The notes: generated from the letters alone by a model not told the origin. 38,529 nt of DNA from Candidatus Methylomirabilota bacterium (GCA_035764725.1 DASTYT010000041.1:1-38529), one strand, 5' to 3'; shown: positions 8,482-17,067, counted from the first letter of the stretch. Made by a program: numbers and translations.

Positions 8482-10467
8482 ATGCTTCCCGCCGGCTCGC
8501 CCTTCGTCGATGGGCTGCTCGTCCTGACGGGTGCCGTCGCGTGCCTCGCCATCGGCCACCTCGCCCTATGGGTCGGCCGGCGCGCCGACCGGCTCTCGTT
8601 CTGGGTCGCCGCGTGGTGCACCCTCACCTTCACGTACATCAACGGCCACTTCGTGCAGGCCGCCGCGATCACGCCGACGCAGGCGCTCGTGGGAGCCCGC
8701 GTGTGCTGGACCAGCGCGTTCCTGCTCGTCCCGGTGGTGATCGGCCTCGCCCACGCGTTGGTGGACCGTCCCGCTCCCCCGCGCGGCCTCTGGGTCACCG
8801 GGCTCGTGGGCGCCGGGCTCGTCGCCCTCCTCTGGCTCACCGACACGATCGTCGAGCCCCAGACCTATCTGCGCCGCGACTGGGTCTGGGGCACCCACCT
8901 GGCCGTCATGCCCGGGCCGCTCCAGCGCCTCATGCTGCCGTACAGCCTGGGCATGTTCGTGTACGGCATCGTCCTGATCTGGCGCGCACGGAACCTCGTG
9001 AAATGGGAGCGGCGCCTCTTCCTGGCCGCCTTCGCGTTCTACTTCGCCGTGTCGATCAACGACGTGCTTCATGCCTCGCGGGTGATCGACGGCGGGCGCC
9101 TCTTCGACTTCGGCTTCGCCGGCATCGCGGCGGGCCTGACCTATTTCCAGATCCGCCGCCATAACGACCTCTTCGGCCGCCTCGAGGAGCAGGTGGCGGC
9201 GCGCACCAGCGAGCTGACGGCGCGGCGCGATCAGCTCGCGACCCTGGCCGACCTCACCCAGAGCCTCACGTCCACCCTGGCGCTCGAGAAGGTGCTCCAG
9301 CGCTTCGTGGGCCACGCGGTGGCGCTGTTCGCCAACTCGCTCGCGCGGCTCTGGCTCCTCGACGAGGACGGCCGCACGCTGACGCTGCGCGCGCACGCGG
9401 GCGCCACCAGCGACGCCGTCGGCGTCACGCGGCTGGCCCTCGGCGAGGGCCTCATGGGGACGATCGCGGCCACCCGACAGCCGCTGGTGATCGACGACGT
9501 GCGGGAGGAGGCGCGCACGCGCAACGTCGCCCGCGTCCGGGCGGAGGGCACGGTGTCGTTCGCGGGCGTGCCGCTGCTGCTCGGCGAGCGCACGCTCGGA
9601 GCCCTCGGGGTCGCGGTGCGCGAGCGGCGCCACTTCAGCCCGGAAGATGTCCGCCCGTTGCAGCTCCTCGCCGGGCACGCCGCCATTGCCATCGAGAACG
9701 CGCGCCTCTATCAGACGCTGGAGGAGCGCCTGACGCGGCAGCAGACCTTGACGCGGCTGACCCGCCTCATCTCCGGCTCGCTCGACACGCCGACCGTGCT
9801 CGCCGAGATCAGCCGCGCGGCGGGCCGGCTCATGGAATCGCCGCTGGCGCTCTTCTGGGTGGCGGACCGCGAGCGCCAGACGCTCCGATTCGCGGAGCCG
9901 TCCGATCCCGAGCTCGCCGCCGATTTCCCGCTGCGCGAAGTGCGCTTCGACGAGGGCATCGTGGGCTGGATCGCCACGCGTCGCGAGCCCGTCATGGTGG
10001 CCGACGTCTTCCCCGACTCGCGCTTCCGCGCGCACGAGTGGTGGCGCCGGCACGACCTCACGAGCTTCTACGGGCTGCCCGTCATGCTCGACGGCGCGCT
10101 CCTCGCCGTGCTGACGTTCAACTCACGCCGGCCTTTCGACATGACGCCGGTCAACCAGGACTTCCTCGACAGCTTCGTGGCGCAGGCCGCGCTCGCGCTC
10201 CGCAATGCGAGCCTGTTCGAGGCGGAGGCGGCGGCGCGTCGCGACGTGGAGCACGCCCTCGCTCAGGTGAAGCAGCTCCACGGCCTCCTGCCCATCTGCG
10301 CGTACTGCAAGAAGATCCGCAACGACCGGAACTACTGGGAGGCCATCGAGTCCTACATCGGCGAGCGCTCCGCGGCGACGTTCAGCCACGGCATCTGCCC
10401 GGAATGCCGGGAGCGAGTGGTGGGGCCGGAGCTCGAGCGGTGGAAGGAGGGGCGGCGGGGCCCCTGA
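8482..10467 (+). CDS. Membrane sensor: 7TM-like N-terminus, two GAF domains, C-terminal CxxC...CxxC module
   Basis: A 661-aa membrane protein. About seven hydrophobic segments fill the first ~220 residues, like the 7TM sensor of some histidine kinases. A short coiled region (LEEQVAARTSELTARR) leads into GAF domain 1 (roughly 255-405) and GAF domain 2 (roughly 425-575). The end is not a kinase, GGDEF or phosphatase. It is a ~50-residue module LLPICAYCKKIRNDRNYW...SHGICPECRE with Cys606, 609, 639 and 642, a likely zinc or metal site also seen at the ends of some response regulators and PAS/GAF proteins. ATG 8482 was chosen over 8467 because AGGGG lies 5 nt before it. It presumably senses a signal and acts through protein contact; the partner is unknown. 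Confidence 0.8.
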   Translation: MLPAGSPFVDGLLVLTGAVACLAIGHLALWVGRRADRLSFWVAAWCTLTFTYINGHFVQAAAITPTQALVGARVCWTSAFLLVPVVIGLAHALVDRPAPPRGLWVTGLVGAGLVALLWLTDTIVEPQTYLRRDWVWGTHLAVMPGPLQRLMLPYSLGMFVYGIVLIWRARNLVKWERRLFLAAFAFYFAVSINDVLHASRVIDGGRLFDFGFAGIAAGLTYFQIRRHNDLFGRLEEQVAARTSELTARRDQLATLADLTQSLTSTLALEKVLQRFVGHAVALFANSLARLWLLDEDGRTLTLRAHAGATSDAVGVTRLALGEGLMGTIAATRQPLVIDDVREEARTRNVARVRAEGTVSFAGVPLLLGERTLGALGVAVRERRHFSPEDVRPLQLLAGHAAIAIENARLYQTLEERLTRQQTLTRLTRLISGSLDTPTVLAEISRAAGRLMESPLALFWVADRERQTLRFAEPSDPELAADFPLREVRFDEGIVGWIATRREPVMVADVFPDSRFRAHEWWRRHDLTSFYGLPVMLDGALLAVLTFNSRRPFDMTPVNQDFLDSFVAQAALALRNASLFEAEAAARRDVEHALAQVKQLHGLLPICAYCKKIRNDRNYWEAIESYIGERSAATFSHGICPECRERVVGPELERWKEGRRGP

Positions 10468-10502
10468 GGCGAGCCCCCCAGAGGCCCGCGCCGCCGGCGA
10501 GT

Positions 10503-10886
10503 CTAGCGGTGATGGTTGCCCTGGCCGCGATCGGGGCGGCCGTGGCGATCGACGGGCGCGTGCACCTTGCCGTAGCCGTGCCAGCCCGGATACACGGGCA
10601 CAGGCCGATACACCGGTACCGGACGATACACGGGCACGGGCCGATACACCGGCACCGGTCGCACGATCACGGGAGCGGGGACGACGACGGGCGGAGCGGG
10701 CACCACGACGGGCGCGGGTGCCACGACGACGGGCGCGAAGAGCTGGTGGAACACGGAAAACGCCGCCAGGCCGAGGGCGACATTGGCGACGGTATTGCCT
10801 TCGGCGCGAGCCGGCGTGCTACCGAGTCCGAGAACCAGCGGCAGGGCGAGGGCGACGGCGGCAGCGAGTGCGATCAGTCGACGCAT
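10503..10886 (-). CDS. Secreted Pro/Val/Tyr-repeat protein (127 aa), function unknown
   Basis: The N-terminus MRRLIALAAAVALALPLVLG...ARA is a clear signal peptide (cleavage near residue 28). The mature protein has a short hydrophobic helix (VANVALGLAAFSVFHQL), then valine-proline tracts and four tandem PVPVYRP-like units, then a His/Arg/Gly-rich tail ending GQGNHHR. This is a low-complexity envelope protein; no enzyme domain is visible. The start is certain: AAGGAGG lies 7 nt upstream of ATG 10886, and the larger open frame upstream is spurious. It converges on the sensor gene. A polyproline surface, scaffold or wall-linker role is only a guess. Confidence 0.8.
   Translation of the reverse strand: MRRLIALAAAVALALPLVLGLGSTPARAEGNTVANVALGLAAFSVFHQLFAPVVVAPAPVVVPAPPVVVPAPVIVRPVPVYRPVPVYRPVPVYRPVPVYPGWHGYGKVHAPVDRHGRPDRGQGNHHR
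10591..10662. repeat. Four tandem 18-bp repeats inside the Pro/Tyr-repeat gene
   Basis: Units start at 10591, 10609, 10627 and 10645 and each begins TACAC. They alternate between two near-identical versions (gggcac.ggccga and cggtaccgg-like), suggesting duplication of a 36-bp pair. They encode the VPVYRP repeats, so copy number may vary between strains. Confidence 0.85.
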
Positions 10887-10936
10887 GGGGTGGCCTCCTT
10901 TTCCTGCCCATGAGACGAGCCCCCCGGCCGGCGCGT

Positions 10937-12667
10937 TTACGCGTGGCTCGGTCCGGCGCTGTCCTCGAAGCGCACCGGCGTCTTTCCCCGCAGGAAATCG
11001 AAGTCCACGCCCTCGTGGGCCTGCAGCACATGGTCGAGGAAGAGCCGCCCGTAGCCCCGCTCGTAGTGCGGCGGCTGCGGCCTCCACGCCGCCCGTCTCC
11101 GCGCCAGCTCCTCGTCCGGAACCCGCAGGGTCAACCGGCGGTTGAATACATCGAGCTCGATCTCGTCGCCGTCCTGGACGAGGGCGAGCGGCCCGCCCAC
11201 CGCCGCTTCCGGCGAGACGTGCAGCACGACGGTGCCGTACGAAGTCCCGCTCATCCGTGCGTCCGAGATGCGCACCATGTCCTTCACCCCCGCCTTCAGC
11301 AGGCGTGCGGGAATGGGCGCGGCGCCCCACTCGGGCATCCCGGGCGCGCCCTTGGGCCCGACGCGCTTGAGCACGAGCACCGAGGTCTCATCGACCCGCA
11401 GTGAGGGATCGTCGATGCGCGCGTGGAGATCGGCGTGGTCCTCGAACACGACGGCGCGCCCACGATGCGTCAGGAGATGCGACGAGGCCGCGGACTGCTT
11501 GAGGACCGCGCCGTCCGGACAGAGATTGCCCGTGAGAATGACGGTACCGCCCTCCGGGGCGATGGGCGTGTCGAGGGGCCGGATCACGTCGCGGTTCCAG
11601 TTCTCCGCGCCGGCGACGTTCTCGCCCAGCGTCTTGCCGTTGACGGTGAGCGCATCGCGGTGCAGCAGCGGCAGGAGCTCACGCAGCACCGCGGGCAGGC
11701 CGCCCGCGTAGAAGAAGTCCTCCATGAGGTACTTCCCCGAGGGCTTCACGTTGACGAGCAGCGGCGTAGTGCGCGAGAGCTCGTCGAAGCGGGTGAGGGG
11801 CAGGCGCACCCCGGCGCGCCCCGCGATCGCCACCAGGTGGATGATCGCGTTCGTCGAGCCCCCGATCGCCATGTCGGCGCGCACGGCGTTGTCGAACGCG
11901 GCCGGGGTGAGGATGCGTGAGGGCTTGAGTCCCTCGCGGGCCATGTCGACGATGCGGCGGCCCGTCAGCTCGGCGAGCGCCATGCGCCGCGCGTCCGCCG
12001 CGGGAATCGCGGCATTACCCGGCAGCGCCATACCGAGCGCCTCCGCCATCGCGGCCATCGTGGACGCGGTACCCATCACCATGCAGTGTCCGGCCGAGCG
12101 CGACATGCACGCCTCGTACTCGCAGAACTCCTCCTCGCTGAGGCGGCCGGCGCGGCGCTCGGCCCAGAGCCGCCAGGTGTCCGTCCCCGAGCCCAGTTCC
12201 TCCTGACCCCGGATCCCGCGCAGCATCGGGCCGCCGGTGACCACGATGGCGGGCACGTCCGCGGACGCGGCGCCCATCAGCATGGCCGGCGTGGTCTTGT
12301 CGCAGCCCGAGAGGAGCACGACGCCGTCGAGGGGATACGCGCGGATGCACTCCTCCACGTCCATGGCCATCAGGTTGCGGAACAGCATGGTGGTGGGCTT
12401 CATGAGGACTTCGCCCAGCGAGATCGTGGGGAACTCCAGAGGAAAGCCGCCCGCGGAGAGGACGCCACGCTTGACCGCCTCCGCCACCTGGCGAAGATGC
12501 GCGTTGCAGCTCGTCAGCTCCGACCACGAGTTGGCGATGCCGATGACCGGCCGTCCGTCGAACATGGCCTCGCTGAAGCCCTCGGCCTTCACCCACGAAC
12601 GGTGGGCGAAGCCGTCGAGATCCTTCTTTCCGAACCAGTTGTGGCTTCGCAGCGGAACGTCGGCCAT
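10937..12667 (-). CDS. IlvD/Edd-family dehydratase, probably aldonic-acid (arabinonate-type) dehydratase
   Basis: A 576-aa Fe-S dehydratase. The three cluster-ligand cysteines of the family are present: Cys54 (LTSCNAH), Cys122 (SGCDKTTPAM) and Cys195 (AGHCMVMGTAST). The N-terminus RSHNWFGKKDLDGFAHRSWV and the stretch LGEVLMKPTTMLFRNLMAM resemble L-arabinonate/sugar-acid dehydratases more than biosynthetic dihydroxy-acid dehydratase IlvD. Expected reaction: a sugar acid to its 2-keto-3-deoxy acid, in the cytoplasm. AAGGAGG upstream of ATG 12667 fixes the start. No aldolase or sugar dehydrogenase is adjacent, although a PQQ-type sugar dehydrogenase homologue lies 5 kb away. IlvD function cannot be excluded from sequence alone. 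Confidence 0.85.
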   Translation of the reverse strand: MADVPLRSHNWFGKKDLDGFAHRSWVKAEGFSEAMFDGRPVIGIANSWSELTSCNAHLRQVAEAVKRGVLSAGGFPLEFPTISLGEVLMKPTTMLFRNLMAMDVEECIRAYPLDGVVLLSGCDKTTPAMLMGAASADVPAIVVTGGPMLRGIRGQEELGSGTDTWRLWAERRAGRLSEEEFCEYEACMSRSAGHCMVMGTASTMAAMAEALGMALPGNAAIPAADARRMALAELTGRRIVDMAREGLKPSRILTPAAFDNAVRADMAIGGSTNAIIHLVAIAGRAGVRLPLTRFDELSRTTPLLVNVKPSGKYLMEDFFYAGGLPAVLRELLPLLHRDALTVNGKTLGENVAGAENWNRDVIRPLDTPIAPEGGTVILTGNLCPDGAVLKQSAASSHLLTHRGRAVVFEDHADLHARIDDPSLRVDETSVLVLKRVGPKGAPGMPEWGAAPIPARLLKAGVKDMVRISDARMSGTSYGTVVLHVSPEAAVGGPLALVQDGDEIELDVFNRRLTLRVPDEELARRRAAWRPQPPHYERGYGRLFLDHVLQAHEGVDFDFLRGKTPVRFEDSAGPSHA

Positions 12668-12680
12668 GCCGGCGGCCTCC

Positions 12681-12709
12681 TTGAGTGGGGTAGGGCGCCA
12701 TTATATAGT
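12681..12709 (+). promoter_or_regulatory. Sigma-70-type promoter for the DUF4864 gene, near-leaderless
   Basis: TTGAGT (12681-12686), 17-bp spacer, TATAGT (12704-12709). The expected start of transcription falls at about 12716-12717, one or two bases before the ATG at 12718, and no Shine-Dalgarno is possible. The transcript is therefore predicted to be leaderless or almost so. Confidence 0.6.
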
Positions 12710-12717
12710 CCGCGCAT

Positions 12718-13170
12718 ATGAGGCTCCGAACCACGGCGGCGCTCTTCGCATTGCTGACCGTCGCGCTGGTGGCTCGCCTCGGTCTCGCGCAAGGGCCCGC
12801 GCCGCCCACCGCGCCGCCCGACGCCAAGACGCTGGTGCAGGCGGCCACCGAGCCCGTCATGCGCCAGCTGGAAGCATTCCGTCGCGACGATTTCGACACC
12901 GCCTACGGCTTCGCGTCGGAAGAGGTCCAGCAGCGCTTCGACCGCGTCCACTTCGAGGAGATGGTGCGCGTGGGCTATCCCGAGATCGCGCGCTCGGTGT
13001 TCGCGGTGGTGGCGGAAGGCGAGCGCGCGGCCAACGGTAATGTCTATCTCGTGCTCAAGATCCGCGGCGCCAACGGCATGAGCATCGAGGCCGTCTACGA
13101 GATGGTGAGCGAACCCGGCGGCTGGAAGATCAACGGCGTCGTCACCAAGCCCGATCCGGGAGTCGTCTAG
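12718..13170 (+). CDS. Secreted DUF4864-family protein (150 aa)
   Basis: The N-terminus MRLRTTAALFALLTVALVARLGLAQ is a signal peptide. The mature part matches the DUF4864 pattern: QLEAFRRDDFDTAYGFAS, then F-x-x-MVRVGYPEIARS, then a beta-rich half ending GGWKINGV. DUF4864 proteins are uncharacterised and have an NTF2-like look; a periplasmic ligand-binding role is plausible but unproven. It is divergent from the dehydratase gene and 7 bp upstream of an acyl-CoA dehydrogenase, with which it is probably co-transcribed. Confidence 0.8.
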   Translation: MRLRTTAALFALLTVALVARLGLAQGPAPPTAPPDAKTLVQAATEPVMRQLEAFRRDDFDTAYGFASEEVQQRFDRVHFEEMVRVGYPEIARSVFAVVAEGERAANGNVYLVLKIRGANGMSIEAVYEMVSEPGGWKINGVVTKPDPGVV

Positions 13171-13177
13171 TCAACCC

Positions 13178-14371
13178 ATGGATTTTGATTTCACAGAGAC
13201 CCAGCAGGCCTTCCGCCAGGAGATTCGCGCCTGGCTCGAGCGCAACGTGCCGGAGGAGCTGCGCGGCCGCGGGTTCGCGTCGTCGCGCGGTGAGCCCGAG
13301 GCGGTGGCGCGGCTACGCGCCTGGCAGCGGACGCTGCACAAGGCCGGCTATGTCGGCATGGATTGGCCCCCGGAGTACGGCGGGCGCGGGGCGTCGCTGG
13401 TCGAGCAGGTCATGCTCTACGAGGAGATGGCGCGGGCGCAGGCGCCGCAGCCCCTGAACCGGAGCGGGCTCTCCATGCTCGGGCCCACCCTCATGAAGCA
13501 CGGCACCGCGGTGCAGAAGGGACGGCACCTCGACAAGATCCTCACCGCCGAGGAGATCTGGTGCCAGGGCTTCTCGGAGCCTAACGCCGGCAGCGATCTG
13601 GCGAACCTCCAGACCCGCGCCCTGCTCGACGGCGACTGGTACGTGCTGAACGGGCAGAAGGTGTGGACGAGCCTCGCCCACGTCGCGGACATGGGGTTCT
13701 TCCTCGTGCGTACCGATCCCACCGCCGCCAAGCACAAGGGCATCACCTTCATCCTCGTCGACATGAAGACACCGGGGATCACGGTGCGGCCGCTGCGCCA
13801 GATCACCGGCGAGGCGGAGTTCAACGAGGTGTTCCTCGACAACGTCCGGGTGCCCGCGGCCAACGTGGTCGGCAAGGTCAACGAGGGCTGGGGCGTGGCC
13901 ATCACCACGCTCGCCTACGAGCGCGACGTGCTCACGATGATCCGCCACATCAGCCTGCGCACCGCCCTCGAGCGCCTCATCGCTCTCGCGCGGCGCACGC
14001 GCCGGAACGGCCGCAGCGCGGCCGAGGAGCCGGTGATCCGCCAGAAGATCGCCGCGCTCGTGGTGGCCGAGCGCTGCATCCAGCTCAACGGCTATCGGAG
14101 CCTCACCAAGATCCTCCGGGGCGGCGCGCCGGGACCGGAGGGCTCGACCTCCAAGCTCTTCTGGAGCCAGGTCGATCAGGACCTGGCCGAGCTCGCCACC
14201 GAGGTGCTCGGTCCTTACTCGCAGATCGTGGCGGGCAGCGACTGGGCGGCGGACGAGGGCCAGTGGGCCTTCTACGCTTGCCTCGCGCGGGGGAGTGGCA
14301 TCCGCGCCGGCACGTCCGAGATCCTCCGCAACATCCTGAGCGAGCGCGTGCTCGGCCTGCCCAAGGACTAG
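13178..14371 (+). CDS. Acyl-CoA dehydrogenase
   Basis: A 397-aa FAD-dependent acyl-CoA dehydrogenase of normal length. Seen: N-terminal helical domain (MDFDFTETQQAFRQEIRAWL), the FAD/substrate motif QGFSEPNAGSDLANLQTRA (about 129-147), NGQKVWTSLAHVADM, and a C-terminal helical domain ending GTSEILRNILSERVLGLPK. The classical base in YEGT is replaced here (RAGT). Glu248 in the YERDV helix occupies the position of the base in isovaleryl-CoA-type dehydrogenases. It oxidises an unknown acyl-CoA, possibly branched or cyclic, in the cytoplasm. The next gene is an SDR, as expected of a small catabolic operon. Confidence 0.9.
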   Translation: MDFDFTETQQAFRQEIRAWLERNVPEELRGRGFASSRGEPEAVARLRAWQRTLHKAGYVGMDWPPEYGGRGASLVEQVMLYEEMARAQAPQPLNRSGLSMLGPTLMKHGTAVQKGRHLDKILTAEEIWCQGFSEPNAGSDLANLQTRALLDGDWYVLNGQKVWTSLAHVADMGFFLVRTDPTAAKHKGITFILVDMKTPGITVRPLRQITGEAEFNEVFLDNVRVPAANVVGKVNEGWGVAITTLAYERDVLTMIRHISLRTALERLIALARRTRRNGRSAAEEPVIRQKIAALVVAERCIQLNGYRSLTKILRGGAPGPEGSTSKLFWSQVDQDLAELATEVLGPYSQIVAGSDWAADEGQWAFYACLARGSGIRAGTSEILRNILSERVLGLPKD

Positions 14372-14395
14372 AGTCCCCTCACCAAGGAGCGCACC

Positions 14396-15160
14396 ATGCG
14401 ATTCGCCGGGAAAGTCGCGCTGATCACCGCGGCGGCCAGCGGCATCGGCCGCGCCACCGCCGACATCATCGCCGCCGAGGGTGGCACCGTGGTGGCGGTG
14501 GACACCGACAAGGCGCGGCTCGAGACGATGCTGGCGGAGATCGGCAAGGCCGGTGGCCGCGCCTTCGGGCGCCCGGCCGATGCCCTCGACTCTCATCAGG
14601 TCGAGGACGTGGTGAAGACGGCGGTGAGCGAGCACGGCCGCATCGACATCCTGGTGAACGCGGTGGGCGGCAGCACCATCATCAAGAATCCCGCGGCGAC
14701 GGTGGAAGAGCAGACGCTCGCCGAGTGGCAGCGCCTCATCGCCTTCAACCTCGACGGCACCTTCCTCTTCTGCCATGCCGTCGCACCGGTCATGAAGCGT
14801 CAGGGCGGGGGGAAAATCGTCAACATCTCGTCGATCGCCGGGCGCGGCATCAGCGCGTCGAGCAGCGGCGCCTACGCCGCCGCCAAGGGCGGCATCATCG
14901 CCTTCACGCGCAAGCTCGCCCACGAGCTGGGGCCCTTCGGGGTGAACGTGAACGCGATCGCGCCGAGCCTCACGCTGACGGAGCGACTGCGGCCGCGCTG
15001 GGACGGCTGGGACGACGCCCGCAAGGCGGAGGAGCGCACGAAGCATCCGCTGCGCCGGGTGGCGGACGCGCGTGATCAGGCGCGGGTGATCTGCTTCCTG
15101 GCATCCGCCGACGCCGACTTCGTCACCGGCATCACCATCGACGTGACGGGCGGAATCTAG
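14396..15160 (+). CDS. Short-chain dehydrogenase/reductase (SDR)
   Basis: A 254-aa classical SDR. The nucleotide-binding loop TAAASGIGRA (residues 11-20) has Ala in place of the usual Gly after Thr, and D36 (VVAVDTD) points to NAD rather than NADP. The structural motif is LVNAVGG, and the catalytic residues are Ser in NISSIAG, Tyr160 and Lys164 (YAAAK). AAGGAG lies 6 nt before the ATG. It follows the acyl-CoA dehydrogenase by 24 bp, so an alcohol or 3-hydroxyacyl-CoA oxidation in the same pathway is likely. The substrate is not predictable. Confidence 0.9.
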   Translation: MRFAGKVALITAAASGIGRATADIIAAEGGTVVAVDTDKARLETMLAEIGKAGGRAFGRPADALDSHQVEDVVKTAVSEHGRIDILVNAVGGSTIIKNPAATVEEQTLAEWQRLIAFNLDGTFLFCHAVAPVMKRQGGGKIVNISSIAGRGISASSSGAYAAAKGGIIAFTRKLAHELGPFGVNVNAIAPSLTLTERLRPRWDGWDDARKAEERTKHPLRRVADARDQARVICFLASADADFVTGITIDVTGGI

Positions 15161-15182
15161 ACTCGCCGGACGGGGACGACCG

Positions 15183-16439
15183 GTGGGCCTCCGACGCACC
15201 CTGGGGCTCGCGCAGGTCACCCTCGCGGGCATCGGCGTCATCCTTGGGGCGGGCGTCTATGCGCTGATCGGCCCCGCCGCGGGACTTGCCGGTCCGGCGC
15301 TCTGGCTGGCCTTCCTCCTGACCGGCGTCGCGGCGGGCTGCACCGCCTATACCTACGCGCGAATCGGATCCATGCGGCCGCGCGATTCGCCGGAGTTCCA
15401 GTACACGGCGCTCGCCTTCGGCAACCGCGCCGGCTTCGTGGCGGGCTGGCTCATGCTGGCCGCCGATCTGCTCGCCGTCGCCACGGTGGCGCTGGGCTTC
15501 GGCGGCTATCTCGCGCACCTCGCCGGCGTGCCGATGGTCGCCGGTGCCCTCGCGCTCCTGGTTGCAGTCGGCGCCCTCCTGCTGGTGGGCGTCGGCGAGT
15601 CCGTCGGCCTCGCGATCGCTCTCACCATCGTGGAGGCGGCCGGGCTCGTCTTCGTGATCGCGATCGGCGTGCCCTCATGGCATCGGCTGAATCTCTTCGA
15701 ATCGCCCCAAGGGATGAGCGGCCTCATCGGCGGCGGCGCGCTGATCTTCTTCTCCTATCTCGGCTTCGACGAGCTGGGCAACTTCGCCGAGGAAATGCGT
15801 GACCCCGCTCGGAACCTGCCGCGCGCCCTCTATCTCTCGATGATCGGCGCCACTCTCATCTACGTGCTCGTGGCGCTCTCGGCGACGGCGGTGGTGGACT
15901 GGCGGGAGCTGAGCGCCTCGTCGGCGCCGCTTGCGCTGGTGGCCCGCCACGCGCTCGGATCCACCGCCGATCTCGTGTTGAGCCTCGTGGCTCTGGCCGC
16001 CACCGCCAACACCGTGCTCCTCCTGCTGCTCGCGGCGTCCCGCTCGGTCTACGGGATGGCCGATGCCGGAGTGCTGCCGGCGCGGCTTGCCGTGGTCGGC
16101 CCGCGGTCGATCCCGAGTCTGGCCGCGCTCCTCGTCACGGGCGTCGCCGCCGTGCTCGTCCTGCCCGGCGATCTCGCCCGAGCGGCCGCGCTCACCGACG
16201 CCGCGGTGCTCGCGAGCTTCATCCTGGTGAGCCTGAGCCTGCCCCGTCTCACCTTTGCCGGGGCCACGGGGGCGCACGGGGGGCGCTACGTGGCGGATCT
16301 GGCCGTGCCCGGTCTCGCAGTGCTGATGTGCGGCGGGCTCCTGCTCCACACCGGCGGGGCCAGCATCGCCGTCGCCGTCGGTCTCGGGCTACTGGGTCTG
16401 GCGCTGACCCTTCGCCGCGGGTGGCGCCCGCCCGCCTAG
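15183..16439 (+). CDS. APC-superfamily amino acid/amine permease
   Basis: A 418-aa membrane protein with about 12 hydrophobic helices. The first helix carries the APC signature GIGVILGAGVYALIGPAAG (residues 18-36), where the unwound Gly-rich segment binds the substrate backbone. The sixth-helix region reads ALIFFSYLGFDELGNFAEEM, also typical. It imports an amino acid or related compound, probably with protons; specificity is unknown. It starts at a GTG 22 bp after the SDR stop, preceded by GGGGA, and probably ends that operon. It converges on the cytochrome c gene, overlapping its 3' end by 4 bp. Confidence 0.87.
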   Translation: MGLRRTLGLAQVTLAGIGVILGAGVYALIGPAAGLAGPALWLAFLLTGVAAGCTAYTYARIGSMRPRDSPEFQYTALAFGNRAGFVAGWLMLAADLLAVATVALGFGGYLAHLAGVPMVAGALALLVAVGALLLVGVGESVGLAIALTIVEAAGLVFVIAIGVPSWHRLNLFESPQGMSGLIGGGALIFFSYLGFDELGNFAEEMRDPARNLPRALYLSMIGATLIYVLVALSATAVVDWRELSASSAPLALVARHALGSTADLVLSLVALAATANTVLLLLLAASRSVYGMADAGVLPARLAVVGPRSIPSLAALLVTGVAAVLVLPGDLARAAALTDAAVLASFILVSLSLPRLTFAGATGAHGGRYVADLAVPGLAVLMCGGLLLHTGGASIAVAVGLGLLGLALTLRRGWRPPA

Positions 16440-17017
16440 GGCGCCTCGCCGCCCAGGCTCGCGAGGAAGTGGACGAGGTTCACGATATCCTCTTCGTGGA
16501 GCGGCTGGGCGGACATGGTCATCAAGCCGTCGAGGTCGGTCGCCGTCTTCGCCTTGAAGCTCCGCAGGAGCTTCAGCAAATAGTCGAGATCCTGGCCGGC
16601 CAGGCGCGGCACCTGCTGCTGTCCGCTGAGGTCGGGACGGTGGCAGGAGGTGCAGTGATGCAGGATCGCGAGCCGGCGCCCCTCCGAGACCCGCGCAGGC
16701 TCGGTCTTGGAGCCGCGCGACCGCGGCCGCTGCGCCTCGTAGAACGCGGCCAGGTCCGCCATGTCGGTGTCGGAGAGATTCTCCGCCGGCGCCGACATCT
16801 GCGGGTCCTTGCGGCGGCCGTCACGATACTTGATGAGCTGCCAGTGCGTGAAGAAGTTCGGCTGCCCGGCGATCGACGGCACCCCGGGCCTGGTGGCATT
16901 GCCGTCGGGCCCGTGGCAGGCTGCGCACGGCGCGGATTTCTGACGGCCCGCTTCGACGTCTCCCGCCCGCGCGACCTGAGCCGTCGCCGCCAGCAGCACG
17001 GCGACCGCCAGAGCCAT
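16436..17017 (-). CDS. Dihaem cytochrome c (c4-like), periplasmic
   Basis: A 193-aa secreted protein with two haem-attachment sites, CAACH (residues 31-35) and CTSCH (122-126), each followed by a small cytochrome c fold, and a distal Met candidate in the first half (DPQMSAP). The layout is that of cytochrome c4. The ATG at 17017 starts directly in the hydrophobic core of the signal peptide (ALAVAVLLAATAQVARA). The positive residues (PLRR) lie just upstream, so the true start may be a non-ATG codon between 17018 and 17067. It is 50 bp after the dehydrogenase stop, so it probably accepts electrons from that enzyme. Confidence 0.85.
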   Translation of the reverse strand: MALAVAVLLAATAQVARAGDVEAGRQKSAPCAACHGPDGNATRPGVPSIAGQPNFFTHWQLIKYRDGRRKDPQMSAPAENLSDTDMADLAAFYEAQRPRSRGSKTEPARVSEGRRLAILHHCTSCHRPDLSGQQQVPRLAGQDLDYLLKLLRSFKAKTATDLDGLMTMSAQPLHEEDIVNLVHFLASLGGEAP

Positions 17018-17067
17018 CGGGGCGACGGCGCGCCGGAGCGGAGCGAAGTGCTTCAGGACGCTTCGCT

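Noticed and set aside
13313..15241. A very long (642-codon) open frame on the minus strand opposite the acyl-CoA dehydrogenase and SDR genes
   Set aside because: It is a GC-rich antisense frame; its protein is rich in His, Arg, Asp and Glu with no domain, while the plus strand encodes two clear enzymes.
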